Shown: positions 24,983 to 33,730 of the stretch, piece by piece | Position numbering within the stretch: the stretch's first letter is position 1 | Layout of the letters: each line of letters begins with the position of its first letter | Source of the DNA: Burkholderiales bacterium | GTDB lineage: Bacteria > Pseudomonadota > Gammaproteobacteria > Burkholderiales > Burkholderiaceae_C | Assembly (NCBI GenBank): GCA_016195825.1 | Contig: JACPYV010000032.1 | Location: 1-64,000 of the forward strand | Length of the DNA stretch: 64,000 nucleotides | Direction: 5' to 3' | Translations under genes and position numbers: made by a program | Notes under the pieces: model-generated | What the model was told of the DNA's origin: nothing | Seen by the model: only the letters and a program-made list of their open reading frames with translations | The model's database searches: none

Positions 24983-25698
24983 TGATCATGCGCCGCCGCC
25001 TTCTTCCGCTCCTCTTCATCGCCCTGGCCGGTTGCGGCCGTCCCCCCGAGGCCGGCAACGAGGCCTGGTTCCCGCTGGCCGCCGGCCATCGCTGGACCTA
25101 CCGCGTCACCACGCTCAGCGGGGCCGACACCTCCGAGCGCGAGAGCCTCACGCTGCGTACCCAGGGCCGCGAGACGTTGGTGCTGGACGACCAGCCCGCC
25201 TGGGTGCGCCGCAGCGATAGCGGCGTCAACTACTGGCTGCGCAGCGACGAGGCCGGAATCCGCCGTGTGGCCAGCAAGAGCGACATGCAGGCCGACCCCG
25301 TGGCCGACCCCGCCGGCCGCTTCGTGCTGAAGGCGCCCTTTGTGGCGGGCACGCAGTGGCAGGCCGGCACCACGACATACCTGCTGATGAGGACCAACGA
25401 GTACCCGCGCGAACTCAAGCACAGCCACCCCAACATCCCCATGACCTACACCATCGAGGCCGTGGCCGACGAGGTGAAGGTGGAGGCCGGAACCTTCTCG
25501 CCCTGCCTGCGCGTGCGTGGCAGTGCCACGGTGCGGGTGTTCGTGGACCCGATCAGCGGCTTCAAGGACCAGCCGCTCAACAGCGTGGAGTGGTACTGCC
25601 GGGGGGTGGGCCTGGTGAAGATGGAGCGCAGCGAGCCCGCCAGCTCGCCCATGCTGGTGGGCGGCTCGCGCACGCTGGAGCTGGAGGCCTGGGAGTGA
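24982..25698 (+). CDS. Lipoprotein of unknown function in the pqqB/motor operon
   Basis: A 238-aa protein with a lipoprotein signal (LLPLLFIALAGCG, lipobox Cys at ~16). The mature part opens with NEAWFPLAAGHRWTYRVTTL, a pattern seen in outer-membrane lipoproteins with a single beta-sandwich domain, and ends LVGGSRTLELEAWE. An alternative ATG lies two codons downstream (24988) with better spacing to AGAGAAG. It overlaps the histidine kinase start (GTGA). Its role is unknown; it could link the motor complex to the outer membrane or act as a sensor. Confidence 0.65.
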   Translation: MIMRRRLLPLLFIALAGCGRPPEAGNEAWFPLAAGHRWTYRVTTLSGADTSERESLTLRTQGRETLVLDDQPAWVRRSDSGVNYWLRSDEAGIRRVASKSDMQADPVADPAGRFVLKAPFVAGTQWQAGTTTYLLMRTNEYPRELKHSHPNIPMTYTIEAVADEVKVEAGTFSPCLRVRGSATVRVFVDPISGFKDQPLNSVEWYCRGVGLVKMERSEPASSPMLVGGSRTLELEAWE

Positions 25699-26570
25699 AG
25701 CTCCGCATCCCGCCGTTGCGCCGCGACCGGTTGTGGGTCGGTGCGGCCACGCTTGCCGCCTTCGTGCTGGGCAGCCTGGGGCAGTGGCAGGAGAAGCTGA
25801 GCGCAGCCTTCGACCGCTACGAGGCCTGGCAGGTGGACGAGCTGCCGCTGGCGCTGACCGTCATGACGCTGGGCCTGGCCTGGCAGGCCTGGCGCCGTCG
25901 CCGCGAGGCCGCGCGGCTGCTGCGGCACAACCGCGAGTTGGCCCGCCAGCTGATCGCGGTGCAGGAGACCGAGCGGCTGGCGCTGGCGCGCGAGCTGCAC
26001 GACGAGCTGGCCCAGCATTGCACGGCCATCCGGCTCGAGGCCGCCGTGGCCGGGCGCAGCACCGAGCTGGCCCAGGCCCAGGACGCCGCTCGCCGCGCCG
26101 CCGCCAGCGCCGAATGCCTTCAGCAAGGGGTACGCCGTCTGCTGCGCCGGCTGCGCCCGGCCGACCTCGACACGCTGGGCCTGAGCGCTGCGCTGCACGC
26201 GCTGTGCTACGGCTGCACGCAGCCCGCAGGCCCGGCCTGCCGCTTCGGTGTCGATGGCCCCGAGCCCGCCACACTGGGCGATGCGATGGACATGGCCGTC
26301 TATCGGATCGCGCAGGAAGCTTTGTCCAATGCACGGCGCCATGCCGGTGCCCGGGCCGTGGACATGCGGCTGAGCGTGGGGCGCGAGGCCGTGCGCCTGA
26401 CCGTGCAGGACGATGGCACCGGCTTCGATGCCGCGGCAGAGACCGGCGGCCTGGGCCTGCTGGGTGCCCGCGAGCGCGCCTTGGCGCTGGGCGGCAGCCT
26501 GCGCGTGCGCAGCTCGCCCGGCGCGGGAACACGGGTCGAGCTGCAGCTGCCAGTCGGAGCGCAGCCATGA
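25695..26570 (+). CDS. NarL-type sensor histidine kinase
   Basis: A 291-aa membrane kinase beginning with a GTG that overlaps the upstream stop. Two membrane helices (~13-31 and ~50-68) enclose a very short periplasmic loop of ~20 residues. The HisKA_3 box QETERLALARELHDELAQHC carries the phospho-His, and the ATPase domain shows EALSNARRHAGA (N box) and DDGTGFD (G1). With so small a loop, it may sense through the membrane or through a partner such as the adjacent lipoprotein or motor. It is coupled to the response regulator by ATGA. Confidence 0.82.
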   Translation: MKLRIPPLRRDRLWVGAATLAAFVLGSLGQWQEKLSAAFDRYEAWQVDELPLALTVMTLGLAWQAWRRRREAARLLRHNRELARQLIAVQETERLALARELHDELAQHCTAIRLEAAVAGRSTELAQAQDAARRAAASAECLQQGVRRLLRRLRPADLDTLGLSAALHALCYGCTQPAGPACRFGVDGPEPATLGDAMDMAVYRIAQEALSNARRHAGARAVDMRLSVGREAVRLTVQDDGTGFDAAAETGGLGLLGARERALALGGSLRVRSSPGAGTRVELQLPVGAQP

Positions 26571-27214
26571 CGCGGCTGCTGCTGGTCGACGACCACCCGG
26601 TCGTGCGCGCGGGCTACCAGCGCCTGCTTGAGCTGGGTGGCGGCTGGCGCGTCGTCGCACAGGCAGCCTCCGTGGACGAGGCGCTGGACCTGCACCGCGA
26701 GCATCAGCCCGAGCTGACCATCACCGACCTGGGCCTGCCCGGCCGCGGCGGCCTGGAGCTGTTGCGCCAGCTGTTGGAGCGCGACGCCGGTGCGCGCGTA
26801 CTGGTCTTCAGCATGCACGAGGGCGAGGCGCTGGTGAGACGCGCGTTCGCGATGGGTGCGGGCGGCTACGTGACCAAGAGCAGCGCGCCCGAGGAACTGC
26901 TGGACGCCGTGGCCCGCGTGATGGCCGGCCGGCGGCATCTGTGCACGTCGCTGCCGGCGCATTGGCTGCAGTCGCGGCACGGCGATCCCGACGGACTGGC
27001 GTCCCTGACCGACCGCGAATTTGAGGTCTTCCGCCTGTTGGCCCGGGGTCTGACGCCGGCCGACTGCGCCGGGGCCTTGCACCTGAGCGCCAAGACCGTG
27101 TCCAACCTGCAGACGCAGATCCGCGACAAGCTGGGGCTGGCGTCCACCGCGGCGATGGCGCACCTGGCGCTGCGCCGCGGCGTGCTGGACGCCGAGTTCA
27201 GCCTGGGGCTCTGA
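26567..27214 (+). CDS. NarL/LuxR-type response regulator
   Basis: A 215-aa regulator. The receiver domain has D8-D9, phospho-acceptor D54 (LTITDLGLP) and K in GGYVTKSSAP; the C-terminal LuxR helix-turn-helix shows LTDREFEVFRLLARGL and SAKTVSNLQTQIRDKLGL. It resembles the ErbR/AgmR regulators that control quinoprotein ethanol oxidation in Pseudomonas. It is the last gene of the pqqB operon, and its 3' end overlaps the HiPIP gene on the other strand by 17 bases. Confidence 0.85.
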   Translation: MTRLLLVDDHPVVRAGYQRLLELGGGWRVVAQAASVDEALDLHREHQPELTITDLGLPGRGGLELLRQLLERDAGARVLVFSMHEGEALVRRAFAMGAGGYVTKSSAPEELLDAVARVMAGRRHLCTSLPAHWLQSRHGDPDGLASLTDREFEVFRLLARGLTPADCAGALHLSAKTVSNLQTQIRDKLGLASTAAMAHLALRRGVLDAEFSLGL

Positions 27215-27518
27215 CCCAGGCGTTGCACCAGCCGTTCTTGGCGACCTGGGCCTTGCGGCCGAACATCGCGCAGCCGCTCCACGCGTCAGTGGGCTTGGCC
27301 TGCCAGAACTGGCAGTTGGCGCAGTGCTGGCTGGCCTGGTGCTTGGGGAACTTGGCCGTGTCGACCTTGGCCGTGTCGTGCTTGTAGCCCAGGGCCACGG
27401 CGGTGTCGCTGGCTTCGTCGACGGGTGCCGTCTGGGCCACGGCCGGGCAGGCCAGGCAGGCCGTGGTGGCCTGCAACATGAAGATGCGGCGGGTGGGGTG
27501 CAGGGAGTTGGACTGCAT
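27198..27518 (-). CDS. High-potential iron-sulfur protein (HiPIP)
   Basis: A 106-aa exported electron carrier. A Tat-like leader (TRRIFMLQATTACLACPAVA) precedes a small mature domain with four cluster ligands C66, C69, C83 and C98 (HCANCQFW, SGCAMFG, NGWCNAW), which hold a [4Fe-4S] cluster. It lies 92 bases downstream of the PQQ-ADH gene on the same strand, with two hairpins between them. HiPIPs carry electrons in the periplasm to a terminal oxidase or reaction centre, so it is a plausible extra acceptor route for the alcohol-oxidising chain. Confidence 0.88.
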   Translation of the reverse strand: MQSNSLHPTRRIFMLQATTACLACPAVAQTAPVDEASDTAVALGYKHDTAKVDTAKFPKHQASQHCANCQFWQAKPTDAWSGCAMFGRKAQVAKNGWCNAWVRAPG

Positions 27519-27539
27519 GGAAACCTCGGGACAGGAAGG

Positions 27540-27602
27540 GGCGCCGGCCTGCGCAGGCCGGCGCCATCGAGAGGGAGACAGGAAGGGCGCCGTGTGGCGC
27601 CC
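27540..27602 (-). terminator. Two hairpins between the PQQ-ADH and HiPIP genes
   Basis: A 26-base perfect palindrome spans 27540-27565 (arms GGCGCCGGCCTGC and its complement), and GGGCGCC-GTGT-GGCGCCC spans 27585-27602. Neither has a T-run. They may partly terminate or protect the highly expressed dehydrogenase mRNA. Confidence 0.55.
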
Positions 27603-27610
27603 ACGACGAC

Positions 27611-29359
27611 TTACTTGGGCAGCTTGAACACCCAGACCATGCCGCCCTGTTCGAGGTAGTTGACCTTCTTGGCCACGTCACCGCCCCACAGCGGCACCGC
27701 GCCACCCCAGCCGGACACAACGCTGATGTACTGCTCGCCGTTCTGCTGCCAGGTCACCGGCGGCGCGACGACGCCCGAGCCGGTCTGGAACTGCCAGACC
27801 ACCTTGCCAGTCTTGGCATCCGCGGCCTTGAGCCAGCCTTCCGGCGTGCCCCAGAACACCAGGTTGCCGGCGGTGGTCAGCACGCCCCCCCACAGCGGCG
27901 CGTTGTTCTTGACCTCCCAGACGATCTTGCCGGTCTTGGGGTCCACGGCGCGCAGTGCGCCGATGTAGTCGTCGTTCAGCGTCTTGATGGTGAAGCCGGC
28001 GCCCAGGTAGGCCGCGCCCTTCTTGTAGGCGATGGGTTCGTTCCAGATCTCCATGCCCCATTCGTTGGCGGGCACGTAGAAGAGCTTGGTGTCCGGGCTG
28101 TAGGCCATGGGCATCTGGTTCTTGCCGCCCAGGAAGGACGGTGACGAGAACACCGAGTTGCCCTTCTTGCCGTCGGCGCCGGCGGTCGGGTCGCCGGGGC
28201 GGTTCTCGGGCACGAAGTTGGGCCGGCCGGTCTTCAGGTCGATGCCCGTGGCCCAGCTGATCTTCTTGACGAAGGGGAAGGCATTGGCCAGCTGCCCGTT
28301 GTTGGCGTCCAGCACGTAGAAGAAGCCGTTGCGGTCGGCCTTGGCGCCCATGCGCTTGCCGTCCATGTCGAAGGTGATGAACTCGTTGACGCCGTCGAAG
28401 TCCCAGCCGTCGTTGGGCGTGCCCTGGTAATGCCACTTGATCTGGCCGGTCTTCACGTCGATGGCGACGGTGGAGCAGGAGAACAGGTTGTCGCCCTGAC
28501 GCAGGTGGCTGTTCCACGGCGCCGGGTTGCCGGTGCCGAAGTAGGCCAGGCCGGTCTTGGGGTCGTAGGTGCCGCCCAGCCACGTGGCCGCGCCGCCGGT
28601 CTTCCAGAGGTCACCAGGCCAGCTCTTGCCCTGCGTGCCGGAGATGCCGTTCTCGTGCTTCACGCCGGCCTTGTCCCAGGTGTAGCCCATGTGGCCTTCG
28701 ACGGTGGGGCGGGTCCAGACCATCTTGCCGGTCTTGGGGTCGCGCGCCTCGACGCGGCCGACCACGCCGAACTCGCCGCCCGACACGCCCGTCAGCAGCA
28801 GGCCGTTGGCGATGATGGGCGCGGCCGTGGCGGAGTAGCCAGCGGCGTAGTCGTCGATCTTCTCCTTCCAGACCACGTCGCCCGTGGCCTGGTCCAGCGC
28901 AACGATCTGTGCGTCGAGCGTGGCGAAGATGACGAGGTTGTCGTACAGCGCCGCGCCGCGGTTGACGACGTCGCAGCAGGGCATGATGCCGTCGGGCAGG
29001 CGGTGCTCGTACTTCCACAGCTTGGCGCCGGTGGCAGCGTCCAGCGCGAAGATGCGCGAGTAGGAGGCCGTCACGAACATCTTGCCGTTGTGGATGAGCG
29101 GCTGCGACTCCTGGCCGCGCTGCTTCTCGCCACCGAAGGAGAAGGCCCACACGGGTGACAGCTTGGCCACGTTGCTGGCGTTGACCTGCTTGAGCGGCGA
29201 GTGGCGCTGGCCCTGCGTGCCCAGGCCCCAGGACAGCACCTCCTGGCCGGACTTGGACGAAGCTTCGATCATCTGATCGGTCACGGCGGCCGGCGCGCTG
29301 CCGGCAACCGCCAGGCCGAGGCCCAAGGACATCAGCGCGGCGAGTGGCTTGAGTTGCAT
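27611..29359 (-). CDS. PQQ-dependent alcohol dehydrogenase, predicted lanthanide type
   Basis: A 582-aa periplasmic quinoprotein. Signal peptide to ~25, then an eight-bladed propeller with tryptophan-docking repeats. MPCCDV holds the vicinal disulfide C128-C129. [12 protein letters not shown] supplies the catalytic Asp (D320), and D322 two residues later is the extra Asp that marks lanthanide-dependent XoxF/PedH-type enzymes (Ala or Ser in calcium types). No haem domain is fused, so it needs cytochrome c-550. It oxidises alcohols to aldehydes; whether methanol or ethanol cannot be read from sequence alone. AGGAGA precedes the ATG. Confidence 0.88.
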   Translation of the reverse strand: MQLKPLAALMSLGLGLAVAGSAPAAVTDQMIEASSKSGQEVLSWGLGTQGQRHSPLKQVNASNVAKLSPVWAFSFGGEKQRGQESQPLIHNGKMFVTASYSRIFALDAATGAKLWKYEHRLPDGIMPCCDVVNRGAALYDNLVIFATLDAQIVALDQATGDVVWKEKIDDYAAGYSATAAPIIANGLLLTGVSGGEFGVVGRVEARDPKTGKMVWTRPTVEGHMGYTWDKAGVKHENGISGTQGKSWPGDLWKTGGAATWLGGTYDPKTGLAYFGTGNPAPWNSHLRQGDNLFSCSTVAIDVKTGQIKWHYQGTPNDGWDFDGVNEFITFDMDGKRMGAKADRNGFFYVLDANNGQLANAFPFVKKISWATGIDLKTGRPNFVPENRPGDPTAGADGKKGNSVFSSPSFLGGKNQMPMAYSPDTKLFYVPANEWGMEIWNEPIAYKKGAAYLGAGFTIKTLNDDYIGALRAVDPKTGKIVWEVKNNAPLWGGVLTTAGNLVFWGTPEGWLKAADAKTGKVVWQFQTGSGVVAPPVTWQQNGEQYISVVSGWGGAVPLWGGDVAKKVNYLEQGGMVWVFKLPK

Positions 29360-29427
29360 GGTGTTGTCTCCTGTGTAGATGGATGTGCACCGCCCTGCCG
29401 GTGCGGCGAGCGGATGGGCAGCCATGG

Positions 29428-29443
29428 CGCAAACTCCATGCCA
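29428..29443 (-). promoter_or_regulatory. Sigma-54 promoter of the PQQ-ADH gene
   Basis: Minus strand TGGCATGGAGTTTGCG, that is TGGCAT-G-GAGT-TTGCG, with GG and GC at canonical spacing. It is 69 bases upstream of the start codon. Confidence 0.8.
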
Positions 29444-29615
29444 GTCGAAATCGCCGCGAGTTGGAGCAGTGCGAGGGCATGCGGGCCAGCCGGAAGCAGG
29501 GTTCCACCGAGGGCGGTGTCAACGTCATGAGCAGGCTGCGCCGCGCTGTGACAGCGTGTGGCTGGAGCACTGTCGGTCGATGCGGTGGCGTGCGGGCACG
29601 CGCAGTTGTGCCGTC

Positions 29616-29634
29616 CTGTGCCGAACTGCTCCAG
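29616..29634 (+). promoter_or_regulatory. Candidate activator-binding motif upstream of the aldehyde dehydrogenase gene
   Basis: CTGTGCCGAACTGCTCCAG shares its first 13 bases exactly with the motif before pqqB; the second half appears as TGCTCC instead of GGAGCA. A second TGTGCCG lies 10 bases upstream (29607), giving a direct repeat. Confidence 0.45.
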
Positions 29635-29706
29635 CCTGCAGCACTCGGCGGGTGATTTCCCTGGGCCGCGGGGCTTGCGACAGGACCCGGTGCGCCTGCT
29701 GCGGCC

Positions 29707-29722
29707 TGGCACGGGTTCTGCG
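29707..29722 (+). promoter_or_regulatory. Sigma-54 promoter of the aldehyde dehydrogenase gene
   Basis: TGGCACGGGTTCTGCG: a perfect -24 half (TGGCACG) and a -12 half with CTGC in place of TTGC. It lies 41 bases upstream of the start codon. Confidence 0.75.
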
Positions 29723-29762
29723 TTGTTGGGCCTGCCCCAACCCCAATCGCAGGAGACAAGCC

Positions 29763-31286
<1,524 letters not shown>

Positions 31287-31325
31287 TCGCGGCGTCCGCA
31301 CCGGACGCGTGTGAACGGCAGACGA

Positions 31326-31350
31326 GGGGCGGCCTAGGCTGCCCCTTTTT
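31326..31350 (+). terminator. Intrinsic terminator between aldehyde dehydrogenase and DUF779 genes
   Basis: GGGGCGGC pairs with GCTGCCCC (one G-T pair) around a CTAG loop, and is followed directly by TTTTT. It ends 13 bases before the DUF779 start codon, so it should limit readthrough from the dehydrogenase gene. Confidence 0.8.
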
Positions 31351-31363
31351 CCGTCAGGATTCC

Positions 31364-31759
31364 ATGACCAATCCCATCTCCCGCGTGCAGGCCACCGAGG
31401 CCGCGCAGGCGCTGATCGCCGAGCTGAAGCGCCGGCACGGCGAGCTGCTGTTCTATCAATCCCATGGCTGCTGCGCGGGCAGCGCACCGATGTGCTTTGC
31501 TGTGCAGGAGCTGAAGCTCAACGCCGCCGACCGCCTGCTGGGCAGGGTTGGCGCGGAGGGCGGCGTGCCCGTCTACGCCAGCCAGGCCCAGTGCGACTAC
31601 CTCGCCGGCCTGCAGATGACGCTTGACGTGGCGCCGGGCAACAGCGGCAGCTTTGGGCTGGAGGATGGCTCGGGACAGCACTTCGTCGCCCACTTCCGGC
31701 TGTGGACCGATGACGAGGTGCCACGGCTGGCGGCCATCACGCCGGTGCCGGTCGGCTGA
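31364..31759 (+). CDS. DUF779 family protein
   Basis: A 131-aa soluble protein. The conserved opening LLFYQSHGCCAGSAPMC holds two adjacent cysteines, and a third Cys lies in ASQAQCDYLAG. Genes of this family very often follow acoD/exaC-type aldehyde dehydrogenase genes. The role is unknown; the Cys pattern suggests metal or thiol chemistry. An intrinsic terminator lies just upstream and no separate promoter is obvious, so expression is probably by readthrough. Confidence 0.82.
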   Translation: MTNPISRVQATEAAQALIAELKRRHGELLFYQSHGCCAGSAPMCFAVQELKLNAADRLLGRVGAEGGVPVYASQAQCDYLAGLQMTLDVAPGNSGSFGLEDGSGQHFVAHFRLWTDDEVPRLAAITPVPVG

Positions 31760-32407
31760 TCAGCGACGGCGCACCAGTGGCACGAGGCCCAGCGCCAGCA
31801 TGGCCAGCGGCAGCGAGCCCGGCAGCGGCAATGGCTGTGGGTCGGCGGTGGTGCGCATGGCCACCCGCAGGTTGTCCAGGCCGGTCTCTTCGTTGCCGCC
31901 GTCGTATTCGTACGCCTCGACCCAGCGGAACGACACGATGGCAATGTCCGAGACCACCCCGACGAAGCGCGGCGAGCCGAGAGTGTTGCCGGCGATGCTG
32001 ATCCCATGAGCACTACCGTCGCTGAACATGAACAAGATCGAGCCCGGTCCCGCGGCGGTCGAGGGGTCGTTGGGGTTGGATTCAAAGCCGGTGATGTCCA
32101 GCGCAGCAGCCATGAAGGGCAGCTCGTAATACGCGTCGTAGTAGGTGTTGGTGCGTGGCCCGAACGCCATGGCCGACTTCGAGGCGCCGAACACCTCCAC
32201 CGGCCCGATGCTGCTGGTCAGCGTGACGCCCGGCAGCACCGACACACCTGTCAGGTCCGTCCCGGTGGCGTAGCCGGAGAAGTCCTGCACCTGCGCGGCA
32301 CCGCTGATGGCGGCCTCCCACGCGCCGAGGTTGGAGAAGAAGGACACGGTGGCGGCATGCGCAATGCCCGCGGCGGACAGGGCAAGGGCGATGAGGATGC
32401 GGCGCAT
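31760..32407 (-). CDS. PEP-CTERM domain exported protein
   Basis: A 215-aa protein with a signal peptide (1-19, AAGIAHA), a beta-rich domain (residues ~20-185) and a C-terminal sorting signal of the VPLPG variety (PLPLPGSLPL, hydrophobic run, VRRR). It is likely cut by exosortase. Its stop codon abuts the DUF779 stop on the other strand. The body contains a pattern (LDITGFESNPNDPS) seen in several PEP-CTERM proteins of unknown function. It is the second PEP-CTERM protein of the window. Confidence 0.75.
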   Translation of the reverse strand: MRRILIALALSAAGIAHAATVSFFSNLGAWEAAISGAAQVQDFSGYATGTDLTGVSVLPGVTLTSSIGPVEVFGASKSAMAFGPRTNTYYDAYYELPFMAAALDITGFESNPNDPSTAAGPGSILFMFSDGSAHGISIAGNTLGSPRFVGVVSDIAIVSFRWVEAYEYDGGNEETGLDNLRVAMRTTADPQPLPLPGSLPLAMLALGLVPLVRRR

Positions 32408-32630
32408 GGGGCTCTCCGTAAGATGGATGCGTTATTGGGCGACTTGATCCCGGGTGCGCCCACCCCAAGGACTTGGGGTCACCCCCGGGGATGCAGGGGG
32501 CAGGTGACGACGCCGCACGCTCTCCCGCGCGTGCGAGATCGCTGCTTGCCACAGCCGTGCCTGCCGGTGTGCAGGCAGGGGTTTGGTGGTGAGCGCCATC
32601 ATGCAGGGCTTGCCACCACTGCGTTCTGCC

Positions 32631-33194
32631 ATGACCGATTCCGCCGACCGCCGCGTCCTCGTCCTGCTCGCCAGCGCGCGAGGCGATGGCAATGCCGAGC
32701 TGATGGCCCGTGCCGCGGTCGCCGCGCTGCCCACCGGGACCGAGGTGCGCTGGCAACGCCTGGCCGGGCTGGCGCTGCCGCCCTTCGAGGACATTCGCCA
32801 CAGCGTCGGCCAGTACCCGGCGCCCACTGGCGACCTGGCTGGCCTTCTGGACGACACGCTGTGGGCGACCGACCTGCTTGTTGCCGCGCCGCTCTACTGG
32901 TACAGCCTACCTGCGTCGCTCAAGCTCTATCTGGACCACTGGTCGGCCTTCCTGCGCGTGCCGGGGCTGGACTTCAGGGCCCGCATGGGCGGCAAGGCGA
33001 TGTATGTCGTCTGCGCCACCAGCAGTGGCGACGAGCCCCACCTCGCGCAGCCGCTGGTCGACAGCCTGCGCTTCAGCGCCGATTACATGAAGATGCGCTG
33101 GGGCGGCGCCGTGCTGGGCGACGGCACACGGCCCGGCGATGTCTTGAAGGACGAGGCTGCGATGACCGCCGCGGCTCGGCTGCTGCTGGTGTGA
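32631..33194 (+). CDS. Flavodoxin-fold NAD(P)H-dependent reductase
   Basis: A 187-aa cytoplasmic protein of the FMN reductase/flavodoxin-like superfamily. LVLLASARGDGNAELMARAA matches the FMN phosphate-binding loop, and PLYWYSLPASLKLYLDHWSA the isoalloxazine-contact region of WrbA/MdaB-like proteins. It probably reduces quinones or related substrates. The start at 32631 was chosen because residues upstream are not conserved-looking. The 223 bases upstream contain a small hairpin (32462-32479) but no other gene. Confidence 0.72.
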   Translation: MTDSADRRVLVLLASARGDGNAELMARAAVAALPTGTEVRWQRLAGLALPPFEDIRHSVGQYPAPTGDLAGLLDDTLWATDLLVAAPLYWYSLPASLKLYLDHWSAFLRVPGLDFRARMGGKAMYVVCATSSGDEPHLAQPLVDSLRFSADYMKMRWGGAVLGDGTRPGDVLKDEAAMTAAARLLLV

Positions 33195-33234
33195 CCATCA
33201 GCCGGCGGGCGACTGTGGCATTAGGCTGGGCCCC

Positions 33235-33717
33235 ATGCTGCACTTTCGACCGCTGTTCCCGCAGGATCAGTCTACGCTGTGGGACTGGTTGCACATCGCG
33301 CTGTGGGACCCGCCGCCCGCGCCGCCACGCCCGCGCGAGGTGCTGGAAGATCCCGGCGTGCGCATCTACGCCGAGGACTGGGGCCGGCCCACCGACATCG
33401 GCCTGGTGGCCGTATACGAAGGCGCGGACGCTGGCGCCTGCTGGATGCGCGTGCTGCCGGTGGGCGTGGGGCTGGCGTCGCTGGATGCGAGCACGCCGCA
33501 GCTGGGCATAGGCCTGTGGCCGGCCTTCCAGCGGCGCGGCATCGGCAGGGCCTTGATGCAGGCTGCGCTCGAAGCCGCCTGGCGCGCCGGCCACACGCGG
33601 GTGGCGCTGACCGTCCACCCCGAGAACCCGGCGCGTCGCCTGTATGCGGCCTGCGGATTCGAGCTGGCCGGGCTGCGCGGCAGCTACCACCTGATGGTGG
33701 CACCACAGCCGCGCTGA
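33235..33717 (+). CDS. GNAT family N-acetyltransferase
   Basis: A 160-aa acetyltransferase. The acetyl-CoA loop is visible as LWPAFQRRGIGRALMQAALE, followed by VALTVHPENPARRLYAACGF and ELAGLRGSYHLM. The acceptor substrate cannot be inferred. It follows the reductase gene by 40 bases on the same strand. Confidence 0.8.
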   Translation: MLHFRPLFPQDQSTLWDWLHIALWDPPPAPPRPREVLEDPGVRIYAEDWGRPTDIGLVAVYEGADAGACWMRVLPVGVGLASLDASTPQLGIGLWPAFQRRGIGRALMQAALEAAWRAGHTRVALTVHPENPARRLYAACGFELAGLRGSYHLMVAPQPR

Positions 33718-33730
33718 GGCGGCCTGCGGG

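Larger units (their letters stand above)
29360..29762 (+). promoter_or_regulatory. Divergent regulatory region between PQQ-ADH and aldehyde dehydrogenase
   Basis: No convincing gene occurs in these 403 bases. The region holds one sigma-54 promoter on each strand, and YTGGAGCA-type half-sites at 29461-29468, 29562-29569 and (inverted) 29627-29634. Base composition drops slightly around 29440-29560. This is the control hub for the two oxidation steps. Confidence 0.7.
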
